64,000 nucleotides of DNA from Glaciecola sp. (GTDB lineage Bacteria; Pseudomonadota; Gammaproteobacteria; Enterobacterales; Alteromonadaceae), in contig JAQWNF010000006.1 in the NCBI GenBank assembly GCA_029246415.1, positions 1 through 64,000 on the forward strand, given 5' to 3'. Both the position numbers and the translations under genes were made by a program. The notes under the pieces are model-generated. The model was not told the DNA's origin. It did no database searches and saw only the letters and a program-made list of their open reading frames with translations. This document shows, in pieces, positions 27,341-37,192 of this stretch; position 1 is the stretch's first letter; each line of letters begins with the position of its first letter.

Positions 27341-30232
27341 TTAGGGGGCAAAGGTACGATCCCAAATGCGCTGAACTTGTGCTTCAAGCTCGGCATAAAA
27401 TGGTGCTTGGTCGAGCTTCGCTCGGTGCAAAGCCTCATGATGCTTATGATGGCGCAAGTTAAGATACGCGTTAATTAATATTTGAGCGTCTTGCTGCGGG
27501 ATTAATTGCGCGTCTCCCAATGCGGCTAATTGGCGTAAGTTATCCGAATAATGAATGATGTCAGGATGGGTAGCGGTAAATAATAGACACCAATATTGGG
27601 TGAGAAACTCAATATCTGCCAAACTTCCTTTGTCTTTTTCACCAAGATGGTCGCGCATTTTTTGGCGCATGCTACCTACATCATTGATTAATTGCTTAGG
27701 CTCTCGTGTTTGCCCAATAATACTTTGGCGTATTTGTGTAAACTGCGCACTTAAAGTGCGGCTACCTATAATCATTCTGGTGCGGCAAAGCGCTTGATGC
27801 TCCCATACCCAAGCTTCATTTTGCTGATACTCGGCAAACGTATCAATATGACAAATCACCAACCCTGAGTTACCAGACGGGCGTAAGCGTAAATCAATTT
27901 CATACAAATCACCCAATAGTGAATTGGTGCCAGCAAGGCTCACGACACGTTGAATTAATTTAATATAAAAGTGTTGGGCTGACACCGATTGCTTACCGCC
28001 TTGGGTCATGACATCGCTGCCGCAATCATGGACAAACACAATATCTAAATCGGAGGTGTAACTGAGTTCAAATCCGCCTAATTTGCCATAGGCAATCACG
28101 CCGATCCCCATATTATCAACCGAGTAGCCAACAGGCTCTCCGAGGCGACGTGAAGTTTGATGCCAAGCTTGTTTGATTTGCGCATCAAGCAATACTTCAG
28201 CGAGCATAGTTAACTTATCGCTGACTTGGGCAATCGGTAAATAATCGAGAATATCCGAAGCGGCAATTCTAAAGCGTTGTGCTAATTTAAATTGACGCAT
28301 GGTATGCATGATGACTTCATCATCATCTTGTTCAATACGCAATAACACTTGTTGTAACTCGGAAGAAAACTCATTTCGCCAAGCATGTATATCATGTTCG
28401 CTATGCTGTAAATATTGAGGATGGATCAGTTCGTCAAGTAACACTGGATAGGCACAAATGTGCTCGATAACCCAGCTACTTTTGGTACAAAACAGCAGTA
28501 GTTGTTGCCGTACACCAAGGTTTTCCATGATTAATTCTAAATATGCCGTCCGCGATGCTATCGCCGTTAACAACGCACTAATAGATTGGACTGCTTGTTC
28601 ATGCCCCTGATCTTGTTGGCTTATTTCATATATAAATACGGGAACAAGTTTAATTAATATTGCTTCACCTCGGTCGCCGATGTGGGCTTTATTTAAATTG
28701 TATGCAAGTTGTTGTAAGAGAACTAAGATTGGCTCAACCGATTCGCTCTTAATGTGCGAGTTGATTTGTTGTAGTTGTTGGTAAACTGATGCAGCACTAG
28801 GCAGGAGACTTGGTTCATGCGTGATTTCTTGCCAAAAATCATGGCTCCAATCATGTCGCTCTTGTTGCGTGTTATCTTGTGTTTCTTCTTGTATGAACAC
28901 ACTAAAATGCTGATGAATGACTTGTTGTACCTGCTCAATTCCGCGCATGATCCCATGTTCTGCCGGGCAATATACACTTAACTCTGGATGATCAGTTAAA
29001 TAGGCATACATAATGGCGGCTAGCGTGTCTTGTCCTGACTGAGTATCAGGCAAAGTCTGTGTTTGAGCATTATTAAACTGTTGTAATGTGTGTTCTGCTT
29101 TGCGCAAAATAAGGTAGCAATGCGTAATGGATTGTACAACGTCTTGCGGTAATAACTCTTCTTGCTCAATCACGCTTAAAGCACTAAATATAGAAACTGT
29201 TTTGAGGGCCGGGATACGCCCTGCATAAATAAGCTGAAAAGATTGGACTAAAAACTCCACCTCGCGAATCCCGCCCGCACCAAGTTTGATGTTATGGGTA
29301 AGTTGTCTTCGACGAACTTCTTGGACGATCTTTTGTTTTAAATCACGCAAAGACTCAATAATACTAAAATCGACATAGCGTCGATAAATAAAAGGTCGGA
29401 TGATATTGGCAAGAGCGAGTTTATTGGTATCTTGTGCTGCGGGAACAGGATTAATGATCCGTGATTTGAGCATCGCAAAACGTTCCCAGCTACGACCTTG
29501 GCTTTCATAGTAGTTTTCCATCGCTGAAAACGGTAGTACCAGGGGCCCACTTTCGCCAAATGGACGCAAGCGCATATCCACGCGATATACTTGCCCGTCA
29601 GTAGTTTGAGTGTTTAACAGGTGAATTAGTTTTTGTGCTACTTTGATAAAAAACTGTTGATACTCAAACGGTTTACGGCGCTCGCTAAATTCACCTACTT
29701 GCGGGTAAGTAAAAATCAAATCAATATCAGAAGAAAAATTCAATTCTTTGCCGCCTAGTTTACCCATACCTAAGATATATAACTCTTGGCGTCCATGCTC
29801 GTCGGTTGGGGTACCATAACGCTGTTCAAAGCCTTTATAAGAAAAGTCATAGGCTTGCATGATTAAGTTATCAGCCAAGCGCGACACTAGCTCAAGCGAG
29901 GTTTCGATCGATTGTTGATTGAGTACATCGCGCCATAAAAACAACAGCATCCCTAGATGACGACTGACCCTAAGTAGGGTTAGTTGCTGTGCTTCGGAAA
30001 GTGCAGCAAGCTCGGTATAGCCTAATTGTGTTTGCGCAATATCGACCACATCTAATGAATCTAAGGCAGTTTGCTGAGTTTGCACATCAGCAATAAGTGA
30101 GAGCATCCAAGGATATTGTTGTAAGGTTTCTTGAGCAAATTGACTAATATCAATGACTTGTTGAAGCTCATTGGTAAACGCAGATTCGAAGGCGACGTCT
30201 GGTACTAAAGATAATAATTCTTCTGAGTTCAT
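27341..30232 (-). CDS. glnE: GlnE, glutamine synthetase adenylyltransferase/adenylyl-removing enzyme
   Basis: Bifunctional regulator of glutamine synthetase, 963 residues (E. coli 946). It carries two nucleotidyltransferase domains: the N-terminal deadenylylase with GMGKLGGKELNFSSDIDLIF (near residue 155) and the C-terminal adenylylase with AYGKLGGFELSYTSDLDIVF (near 685). Each is followed by its helical bundle, with GAGGIREVEFLVQSFQLIYA after the first and KGSLADIEFLTQYWCLLF after the second. Both active-site DxD pairs are intact. In E. coli glnE is followed directly by hldE; here glnE faces away from hldE and 3.6 kb separates them. Confidence 0.97.
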   Translation of the reverse strand: MNSEELLSLVPDVAFESAFTNELQQVIDISQFAQETLQQYPWMLSLIADVQTQQTALDSLDVVDIAQTQLGYTELAALSEAQQLTLLRVSRHLGMLLFLWRDVLNQQSIETSLELVSRLADNLIMQAYDFSYKGFEQRYGTPTDEHGRQELYILGMGKLGGKELNFSSDIDLIFTYPQVGEFSERRKPFEYQQFFIKVAQKLIHLLNTQTTDGQVYRVDMRLRPFGESGPLVLPFSAMENYYESQGRSWERFAMLKSRIINPVPAAQDTNKLALANIIRPFIYRRYVDFSIIESLRDLKQKIVQEVRRRQLTHNIKLGAGGIREVEFLVQSFQLIYAGRIPALKTVSIFSALSVIEQEELLPQDVVQSITHCYLILRKAEHTLQQFNNAQTQTLPDTQSGQDTLAAIMYAYLTDHPELSVYCPAEHGIMRGIEQVQQVIHQHFSVFIQEETQDNTQQERHDWSHDFWQEITHEPSLLPSAASVYQQLQQINSHIKSESVEPILVLLQQLAYNLNKAHIGDRGEAILIKLVPVFIYEISQQDQGHEQAVQSISALLTAIASRTAYLELIMENLGVRQQLLLFCTKSSWVIEHICAYPVLLDELIHPQYLQHSEHDIHAWRNEFSSELQQVLLRIEQDDDEVIMHTMRQFKLAQRFRIAASDILDYLPIAQVSDKLTMLAEVLLDAQIKQAWHQTSRRLGEPVGYSVDNMGIGVIAYGKLGGFELSYTSDLDIVFVHDCGSDVMTQGGKQSVSAQHFYIKLIQRVVSLAGTNSLLGDLYEIDLRLRPSGNSGLVICHIDTFAEYQQNEAWVWEHQALCRTRMIIGSRTLSAQFTQIRQSIIGQTREPKQLINDVGSMRQKMRDHLGEKDKGSLADIEFLTQYWCLLFTATHPDIIHYSDNLRQLAALGDAQLIPQQDAQILINAYLNLRHHKHHEALHRAKLDQAPFYAELEAQVQRIWDRTFAP

Positions 30233-30421
30233 GCAAAATGCTCAATTAAAGTAAATGAAAAATACTCAACAACAATACTGCGATAAATCAGCACAATAAG
30301 CAATATTAATGAAGCTAGTAGTGGTGTTATAAATGAAATGACTTAATCGTTTAAGGTAAAGCTTTATTTTTACCAAAAATCAATTTATATTAACATTGTA
30401 ATTACATTTAAAAGGGTTGTT

Positions 30422-32515
30422 ATGCGTTATTTATTATTATTGATTTTAAGTGTTTGTGGTGTTGTTAATGCCGAGCATCATCAAGAACAAAAGCCAGTGT
30501 TATCTGTATCATCGCCGGATCAGCATATCGTGTTAAGTTTTACCGACAATGATAATGTTGCGCAGTATCAAGTGTCATTTAATGGCAAAGCAGTCATTGA
30601 ACCTAGTAAATTAGGTTTTTTGTTTAAAACTGCTGTGCCTATGTATCGCGACTTTACTATTAGTGAAGTGTCGCGCAATCAGTCTGATACATCTTGGGAA
30701 CAACCTTGGGGTGAACAACGTGTTATCCGCGATCAGCACAATGAGTTAGTGGTTAAATACACCCACATCACAGATTCGAACAATATGTTTTTTGTGCGCG
30801 CTCGAGTATTTAACGACGGTATTGGCTTTCGTTATGAAGTACCTGGACAGGGTGAGCGAGCGATAACGCGAGAGTTAACCGAGTTTAATTTTGCTGATTC
30901 TCACCTTGCCACGGCATATTGGATCCCAGGTCAAGGACGCGAGCGCTATGAGTACTTATATCGTACTACGCCATTACAACAAGTGGATAAAGCGCATACG
31001 CCTTTTACAGTTGCTTACCAAGACGGCACGCATGTGGCAGTTCATGAGGCTGCATTAGTCGACTATGCTGGTATGAGTTTGCAAAAACAGCAATTAGGTG
31101 TATTTACCGCTGATTTATCCCCACGTGCAGATGGCATTAAAGTCCTTAAAAATGATTCGTTCACGACCCCTTGGCGTACTATCACAATAGGTGACGAAGC
31201 TGTTGATTTAATCAACTCGTTCATCGCATTAAATTTAAATGAACCATCCACGTTAACGGATACTTCATGGATTAACCCCGGGAAATACATCGGTATTTGG
31301 TGGGGGATGCATATTGATAAATACACCTGGGGTTCAGGTGATAAACATGGCGCAACCACCCAACGCACTATGGATTACATGGATTTTGCGTCACAGCATG
31401 GTTTTGATGGTGTGTTAGTTGAAGGTTGGAATACGGGGTGGGATGGTAACTGGATTGCTAATTCTGAGTTATTTTCGTTTACCCAATCCTACCCTGATTT
31501 TGATATCGATGCAGTAGCCAAACATAGTGTAAAAACTGGAGTGAAATTGATTGGCCATCATGAGACCTCCGGGGGGATTACCAATTATGAAGCGCAAATG
31601 GAAGATGGCTTTGCTCTTTATAATAAAATCGGCGTAGAACAGATTAAAACCGGTTATGTTGCTTTTGGGCAAAATCTTAAGCGTCGAGATGCCCAAGGGA
31701 TCATGCGTTATGAATTTACCGATAGCCAAGATGTAGTGAATCATTTTATCCATAATGTTACTACAGCAGCAAAATACAAGTTGTCGATCAACACCCATGA
31801 GTCAGTCAAAGACACAGGTTTACGCCGTACTTATCCAAACTGGATCTCTCGCGAAAGCGCGCGTGGTCAAGAATACAATTCAGGTTGGGCGCCGCCGAAT
31901 CCGCCGGAGCATATGCCATTACTTGCATTTACCCGCATGTTAGCAGGACCAATGGACTTTACTCCGGGGATTTTTAACTTTGATTATGAGCGTGTGCATG
32001 GTGGTGGTCCAGAGTGGGGGGATAAGCCTTACACACGTCCTTTAAGTACCTTAGCACAGCAATTAGCACAATATGTTGTAGTGTATAGCCCGATCCAAAT
32101 GGCAGCCGATCTACCAGAAAATTATTTGGCCAAATCTAGGCCGTTTCAGTTTATCAAAGATGTGCCTACTGATTGGGAAACATCCATCGCCTTACAAGGT
32201 GAGGTAGGTAAATTTGTGGTGTTTGCACGTCAAGAAAAAGCGCATCGTCAATATTCTGGAGATGACTGGTATTTAGGCGCTTTGACCAATGAAGACGAAC
32301 GTCAAATCACTGTGCCGTTAACATTTTTAGATAAAAACAGCACGTATGAAGCACAGATTTATCGTGATGGGGACAAGGTCGATTGGCAAACCAACCCTTA
32401 CGACATGATCATAGAAACTAAAACTGTTACTGCTGCCGATACACTTAAAATTCGTTTAGCTGCTGCTGGAGGGGTAGCTATACGCTTTAAAATCTCGCAT
32501 AATCAGGCAAACTAA
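30422..32515 (+). CDS. Glycoside hydrolase family 97, SusB-like alpha-glucosidase
   Basis: Exported GH97 enzyme, 697 residues, with a signal peptide (MRYLLLLILSVCGVVNAEHH). The N-terminal beta-super-sandwich begins VSSPDQHIVLSFTDNDNVAQ. The (beta/alpha)8 domain starts near YIGIWWGMHIDKYTWGSGDK, with FDGVLVEGWNTGWDGNW after it. Glutamates in LIGHHETSGG and SINTHESVKDTG match the paired bases of the inverting, SusB-type branch, and NWISRESARGQEYN carries the proposed catalytic acid. That predicts calcium-dependent inverting hydrolysis of alpha-glucosides, probably in the periplasm. No other starch genes are adjacent; DUF350 follows 17 bases later. Confidence 0.9.
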   Translation: MRYLLLLILSVCGVVNAEHHQEQKPVLSVSSPDQHIVLSFTDNDNVAQYQVSFNGKAVIEPSKLGFLFKTAVPMYRDFTISEVSRNQSDTSWEQPWGEQRVIRDQHNELVVKYTHITDSNNMFFVRARVFNDGIGFRYEVPGQGERAITRELTEFNFADSHLATAYWIPGQGRERYEYLYRTTPLQQVDKAHTPFTVAYQDGTHVAVHEAALVDYAGMSLQKQQLGVFTADLSPRADGIKVLKNDSFTTPWRTITIGDEAVDLINSFIALNLNEPSTLTDTSWINPGKYIGIWWGMHIDKYTWGSGDKHGATTQRTMDYMDFASQHGFDGVLVEGWNTGWDGNWIANSELFSFTQSYPDFDIDAVAKHSVKTGVKLIGHHETSGGITNYEAQMEDGFALYNKIGVEQIKTGYVAFGQNLKRRDAQGIMRYEFTDSQDVVNHFIHNVTTAAKYKLSINTHESVKDTGLRRTYPNWISRESARGQEYNSGWAPPNPPEHMPLLAFTRMLAGPMDFTPGIFNFDYERVHGGGPEWGDKPYTRPLSTLAQQLAQYVVVYSPIQMAADLPENYLAKSRPFQFIKDVPTDWETSIALQGEVGKFVVFARQEKAHRQYSGDDWYLGALTNEDERQITVPLTFLDKNSTYEAQIYRDGDKVDWQTNPYDMIIETKTVTAADTLKIRLAAAGGVAIRFKISHNQAN

Positions 32516-32532
32516 TTTTATAAGTAAGCTGT

Positions 32533-33435
32533 ATGCTAGAAACCCTAGTTAATTTGATAGATTTGCCGCCAAGCGTCTTAACATACCTAGCGATAGATAT
32601 TGCTATCGCGTTGGTATTGTTAGGTGTCATACGATGGTTGTCGGGTGTGCCGAGTGATATTAATGTCACTCAAGAGTTGGGAGAAAAAGACAACTTTGCG
32701 TTTGGGATCTCGGTTGCGGGGCGCATGCTCGCTTTGTGTATGGTGTTGTCTGCGGTAGTTGGACGGCATATTGGCCTAGGTTTTGAAGTGGCTGCAATGG
32801 GCACCATAATGTTTGGTGCGATTGGTATCATCTTGATTAGAGTCGGGCGCATCGCTCATGACAAAATTGTATTGCATTTGGTGGATAAAGAGCTCGCTAT
32901 TCGCGAGCGCAATACTTCTGTGGCGATAGTCGATGCTTCTAGTGCGATAGCCTCAGCGATTGTTATTTATGGCATGATTAATTGGGTTGATGGTACTGAC
33001 ACGCATGCAATAGTCGGGATTTTAACGGGCTTTTTGGTCGTGTTAGCGATTTTGTTATTAACGACTCGTTTGTATGAAATTCGCTTTGCGCGAAACAACC
33101 AAAACGATTCGTTCCAAGGTATGCTGCGCAAAGATAATTTTGCGTTAGCGATCCAACATTCGGGTAATTTGATTGCCACAGCCATTGTGGTGTCTACGGC
33201 TGGTAGTATACTCAATTATGAAGCGCAAACTTATGTGAGCAATCTAACGGGTTGGTTAGTTTGTGGGATCGCGGCCTCTTTGGGACTTGCAATAGTGGTG
33301 GGGATTGCTAAGCGCGTCGTATTGTTCGGTTTGAATTGGAAAGAAGAAGTCGATCAGCAAGGCAATGTTGGTCTGGCATGTATTGAATGGGTGCTCAGTG
33401 TTGGTATTGCACTGATTGCACTAGGTTTGGTCTAA
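32533..33435 (+). CDS. DUF350 (UPF0719) integral membrane protein, two repeats
   Basis: A 300-residue membrane protein with about eight hydrophobic segments built from two tandem DUF350 units. Repeated signatures are GEKDNFAFGISVAGRMLALC (near residue 50) and LRKDNFALAIQHSGNLIATA (near 198). The function of DUF350 is unknown; members often sit next to PspA- or glutathionylspermidine-synthase-like genes, which are absent here. The 17-base gap suggests cotranscription with the GH97 gene. Its end overlaps the convergent GIY-YIG gene by 15 bases. Confidence 0.85.
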   Translation: MLETLVNLIDLPPSVLTYLAIDIAIALVLLGVIRWLSGVPSDINVTQELGEKDNFAFGISVAGRMLALCMVLSAVVGRHIGLGFEVAAMGTIMFGAIGIILIRVGRIAHDKIVLHLVDKELAIRERNTSVAIVDASSAIASAIVIYGMINWVDGTDTHAIVGILTGFLVVLAILLLTTRLYEIRFARNNQNDSFQGMLRKDNFALAIQHSGNLIATAIVVSTAGSILNYEAQTYVSNLTGWLVCGIAASLGLAIVVGIAKRVVLFGLNWKEEVDQQGNVGLACIEWVLSVGIALIALGLV

Positions 33436-33747
33436 TTTATTATCAACAACACGATATGCAAAGGGGGCAGTATGTAGGCCCTCAACATACCTGCGCTTGT
33501 TCGTTTTACTTTGTTGCTTAATCCAATATTCAAGCTGATAAGCTGAGGTTTTATCTGGACATTGTGCAACGCTGATTAATGTTAACGGACCTTTGCCTTT
33601 AAGCGCTTTGGCCGCTTTTTTACTGCTACTAGCATGTTCAGCAAAACGCCTTACAACATCGAGTGTCACTCCTGTGTACCAATGCCCTAATTTATTTTCA
33701 ATAATGTAAACAAACCATTGGCTTGATGTGTCGAGCGCTTGTGACAT
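33421..33747 (-). CDS. GIY-YIG nuclease superfamily protein (YhbQ-like)
   Basis: A 108-residue single-domain GIY-YIG protein. The degenerate GIY and YIG strands are seen in FVYIIENKLGHWYTGVTLDV, the catalytic Arg in VVRRFAEHA, and the Glu in AYQLEYWIKQQSKTNKRRY. Small proteins of this kind (YhbQ/UPF0213) are DNA-structure nucleases in the few cases tested; the role here is unknown. It runs convergently into the DUF350 gene. Confidence 0.88.
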   Translation of the reverse strand: MSQALDTSSQWFVYIIENKLGHWYTGVTLDVVRRFAEHASSSKKAAKALKGKGPLTLISVAQCPDKTSAYQLEYWIKQQSKTNKRRYVEGLHTAPFAYRVVDNKLDQT

Positions 33748-33763
33748 ATTAAATTTTCACTAC

Positions 33764-33776
33764 TTTGGTGACCAAA
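33764..33776. repeat. 13-base palindrome in the GIY-YIG / hldE intergenic region
   Basis: TTTGGT-G-ACCAAA is symmetric around a single base. It lies 17 bases upstream of the GIY-YIG start and 75 bases before hldE, where a promoter for either gene should be. It could be an operator for an unknown regulator. Confidence 0.35.
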
Positions 33777-33850
33777 CTAAAACGTTAGTATTCAGTATTT
33801 TGTCGGTCAGTGCTATGATTTGTGCATAATCTTTTTATTGATGTGTATTT

Positions 33851-35305
33851 ATGACCTTACCTGATTTTAATACCGCGCGCATATTGATTGTGGGCGACGT
33901 AATGCTAGACCGTTATTTTAGTGGAGCAACCCAACGGATATCTCCCGAAGCCCCGGTGCCGGTGGTAAAAGTCAACAACAGTGAAGACCGTCCAGGTGGC
34001 GCTGCTAATGTCGCGATTAATGCTGCAGCCCTTGGCGCTCAAGTGCAACTGATTGGATTGTGTGGTGGGCATATCATCAACCCTGAAACTGATAATGTGA
34101 AGGTCGATGAAGCGGCAACTATCTTAACCACAGCGTTGCAAGCACATGATGTTGCAAGTCATTTAGTCCCGGTACCAGGGATGGAAACGATTACCAAATT
34201 ACGTGTGATAAGTCGCAATCAGCAACTGTTACGTCTTGACTTTGAAGAGTCATTTGCCAAAGTTGATAAATCACCATTATTGGCTACGGTTGCTGCACAT
34301 ATTGCCCAAGTGGATGTGTTGGTACTGTCTGATTATGCCAAAGGTACCTTGTCCGATCCCCAAGCGCTCATTGCACTGGCCAAAGAATATGATGTGCCGG
34401 TTGTCATTGATCCTAAAGGCACTGATTTTAGCGCTTATCAAGGTGCGACGTTAATTACGCCAAATATGTCTGAATTTGCAGTCGTAAGTGGCGAGCATGA
34501 AAGTGAAACCCATCTTGCACAGCTAGCCCAAGCGCTGCGTCATGAGCTTAAACTGGAGGCGTTATTGTTAACTCGCTCAGAAGAAGGCATGAGTTTGTTT
34601 AGTGATGGCCCTGATTATCATTTACCGGCTAAAGCCAAAGAAGTGTACGATGTAACGGGTGCAGGCGATACGGTCGTCGCAGTGTTAGCCAGTGCAATAG
34701 GCGCTAACGTACCTTTGCATGATGCGTGTGTTATGGCTAATCATGCCGCAAGTATCGTGGTAGGTAAACTCGGTACATCAAGTGTGACGCCGACAGAATT
34801 AGCCTTATCCTTACATGCTAAAGCACATGATGATGTCGGTGTGATGAATGCTCAGCAGCTTACTTATACGGTACGTCTACTGCAGTCTCAAGGGCAAACG
34901 ATTGTAATGACAAATGGCTGTTTTGATATTTTACATGCCGGTCATGTGTCTTATTTACAAGCCGCAGCAGCACTAGGTGATCGATTAATCGTCGCGGTCA
35001 ATGATGATGACTCCGTGACGCGCTTAAAAGGACCCGGTCGTCCAGTTAATAATGTGTCGCGCCGCATGGCGGTGATCGCTGGATTAGCTGCGGTAGACTT
35101 TGTTGTGCCTTTTAGTACTGATACACCTCAAGAGTTAATTGCGACTGTCTTACCCGATGTATTAGTAAAAGGCGGAGACTATACGATTGATGAAATTGCC
35201 GGTGGCGCTGAAGTATTAGCGAATGGTGGAGAAGTAAAAATCATGCACTTTGAAGAAGGTGTTTCGACTACCGCGATTATTAAGCAAATCGTGGATAATC
35301 AATAA
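33851..35305 (+). CDS. hldE: HldE, heptose-7-phosphate kinase / heptose-1-phosphate adenylyltransferase
   Basis: Bifunctional enzyme of ADP-heptose synthesis for the LPS inner core, 484 residues (E. coli 477). The N-terminal ribokinase-fold domain shows ILIVGDVMLDRYFSGATQRI, RPGGAANVAINAAALGA and the phosphate-transfer loop EVYDVTGAGDTVVAVLA. The C-terminal nucleotidyltransferase (from about residue 345) begins QTIVMTNGCFDILHAGHVSY, with the HxGH-type motif, and has RLKGPGRPVNNVSRRMAVIA. Both active sites are intact. The M2 peptidase follows 36 bases downstream. Confidence 0.97.
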   Translation: MTLPDFNTARILIVGDVMLDRYFSGATQRISPEAPVPVVKVNNSEDRPGGAANVAINAAALGAQVQLIGLCGGHIINPETDNVKVDEAATILTTALQAHDVASHLVPVPGMETITKLRVISRNQQLLRLDFEESFAKVDKSPLLATVAAHIAQVDVLVLSDYAKGTLSDPQALIALAKEYDVPVVIDPKGTDFSAYQGATLITPNMSEFAVVSGEHESETHLAQLAQALRHELKLEALLLTRSEEGMSLFSDGPDYHLPAKAKEVYDVTGAGDTVVAVLASAIGANVPLHDACVMANHAASIVVGKLGTSSVTPTELALSLHAKAHDDVGVMNAQQLTYTVRLLQSQGQTIVMTNGCFDILHAGHVSYLQAAAALGDRLIVAVNDDDSVTRLKGPGRPVNNVSRRMAVIAGLAAVDFVVPFSTDTPQELIATVLPDVLVKGGDYTIDEIAGGAEVLANGGEVKIMHFEEGVSTTAIIKQIVDNQ

Positions 35306-35341
35306 TATCTAAAACAATAATAATAATGACAGGAAATGACC

Positions 35342-37192
35342 ATGAATTTGACACAAAAAAGTTTGATTGCCAGTATGGTGCTGACAGCTTGTATGGCATG
35401 TTCACCAGCGCCAAGCGCGTCTTTTGTCGCTGCACCAAACGATACAAATAACACAGCTAATGCACCTTTAAGCGCTGCCGATGCACGCGCTTTTTTAGCA
35501 AAAGTAGAAGCCGACATTGAAAAACTATCACAACCTGCTGCACATGCCGCATGGGCGTACGCAACGCACATTAATTATGACACAGCGAAGGTAAATACGT
35601 ATTTCAATGAACAATTATCGGTTATTTTAGCTAAGTATGCGGTTGCTGCTGCGCAGTTTAATGATGTCGAGGTTGACGCCGATACTCGACGCCAACTTAA
35701 TTTGCTTAAACTTAGTTTGGAAATTGCCCCGCCTGCCGATCCGACTAAGGCTGCTCGGTTAGCCACCATAGGTTCAGATTTATCAGGCATGTATGGCGCA
35801 GGTAAATATTGCCGCGACGAACAAACGTGTTTTTCATTGGTAGAGATGAGCTCACAAATGGCAACCAGTCGCGACGCAGATTTGTTGCTAGAGTTTTGGC
35901 AAGGCTGGCGCGAAGTATCCGTGCCAATGAAACCTTTATTTACTGAACAAGTCGGTATTGCTAATCAAGGTGCGGTAGAGCTTGGTTATGCCAACACCTC
36001 TGAGCTATGGCGTTCCAAATACGATATGCCAGCTGCTGATTTCCCTAAAGAACTGGACCGTTTATGGGGACAGGTCGAACCCTTCTATGAAGCACTACAC
36101 TGTCATGTACGTGCAGAACTGTCTGAACATTATGGTGCAGATATAGTCCCGTTGGATAAACCTATCCCAGCGCATTTATTGGGTAATATGTGGGCGCAAA
36201 GTTGGGGGAATGTTTACGATATCGTAAAACCAGAACAAGAAATGAATGTGCCTGATGTCACTGCTGCATTAGCAGAGCTGGGCTATGACGAAATCAAAAT
36301 GGTTAAACAAGCCGAAAACTTCTTTTCTTCGTTAGGCTTTGCACAGTTACCTGAAACGTTTTGGGAGCGTTCGATGTTTCAAAAGCCAGAAGGTCGTGAA
36401 GTGCAGTGTCACGCCTCAGCATGGAACTTGGATGATAAAGATGATCTGCGGATTAAAATGTGTATCCAAAAAACGGGTGAAGAATTCAATGTGATTCATC
36501 ACGAATTAGGGCATAACTATTATCAACGCGCTTACAAAGACCAACCCATGTTGTATCGTGGTTCAGCTAACGATGGCTTTCATGAAGCAATTGGCGATAC
36601 GATTGCCTTATCAATTACGCCCACGTATTTGCAACAAATTGGTTTGATTGATGAGATCCCTGATGCGTCAAATGATATTGGTATGCTGCTCAAGACAGCA
36701 TTAGACAAGATTGCGTTCATTCCATTTGGGTTGATGGTCGATCAATGGCGTTGGCAGGTATTAGCTAATGAAGTTACTCTGGAACAATACAATACATTGT
36801 GGTGGGAGTTACGTGAAAAATATCAAGGTGTCATGGCACCTGTTGAGCGCAGTATAGATGCGTTTGACCCTGGTGCTAAATATCATGTGCCGGCGAACGT
36901 GTCGTATACGCGATATTTTTTAGCACATATTTTGCAATTCCAATTCCATCAAGCACTGTGTGATATTGCCGAGAGTAAAGAAGATTTACACCGTTGTTCT
37001 ATTTTCTCGAGCGAAGAAGCCGGTAAAGCACTGAATGATATGTTAGAAATGGGCTTAAGTCGTCCGTGGCAAGATGCGATGGAAACGATGACCGGCACCC
37101 GAGAGATGGATGCCTCAACCATTGAAGCGTATTTTGCACCGTTGAAAACCTGGTTAGACGAACAAAACCAAGGACGTCAATGTGGTTGGTAA
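35342..37192 (+). CDS. M2 family metallopeptidase (ACE-like peptidyl-dipeptidase), lipoprotein
   Basis: Zinc dipeptidyl carboxypeptidase of the angiotensin-converting-enzyme family, 616 residues. A lipoprotein signal with lipobox LTAC (Cys17 from the chosen start) predicts a membrane-anchored periplasmic protein. The zinc site is NVIHHELGHNYYQRAY, with the third ligand in GFHEAIGDTIALS; LWWELREKYQGVMAP and RYFLAHILQFQFHQALC are family signatures. ATG 35342 lies seven bases after AGGA; the track ATG at 35336 would be only one base away from it. Bacterial M2 enzymes trim peptides from the C-terminus two residues at a time. The EamA gene overlaps its end by 11 bases. Confidence 0.92.
   Translation: MNLTQKSLIASMVLTACMACSPAPSASFVAAPNDTNNTANAPLSAADARAFLAKVEADIEKLSQPAAHAAWAYATHINYDTAKVNTYFNEQLSVILAKYAVAAAQFNDVEVDADTRRQLNLLKLSLEIAPPADPTKAARLATIGSDLSGMYGAGKYCRDEQTCFSLVEMSSQMATSRDADLLLEFWQGWREVSVPMKPLFTEQVGIANQGAVELGYANTSELWRSKYDMPAADFPKELDRLWGQVEPFYEALHCHVRAELSEHYGADIVPLDKPIPAHLLGNMWAQSWGNVYDIVKPEQEMNVPDVTAALAELGYDEIKMVKQAENFFSSLGFAQLPETFWERSMFQKPEGREVQCHASAWNLDDKDDLRIKMCIQKTGEEFNVIHHELGHNYYQRAYKDQPMLYRGSANDGFHEAIGDTIALSITPTYLQQIGLIDEIPDASNDIGMLLKTALDKIAFIPFGLMVDQWRWQVLANEVTLEQYNTLWWELREKYQGVMAPVERSIDAFDPGAKYHVPANVSYTRYFLAHILQFQFHQALCDIAESKEDLHRCSIFSSEEAGKALNDMLEMGLSRPWQDAMETMTGTREMDASTIEAYFAPLKTWLDEQNQGRQCGW

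Noticed and set aside
33764-33776. TTTGGTGACCAAA as another copy of the alginate GntR operator
   Set aside because: Its half-sites are separated by one base, not two, and no alginate gene is nearby. I list it only as an unrelated palindrome.
35336-35341. ATG at 35336 as the M2 peptidase start
   Set aside because: Only one base from the Shine-Dalgarno; the ATG at 35342 has normal spacing and a standard lipoprotein signal length.
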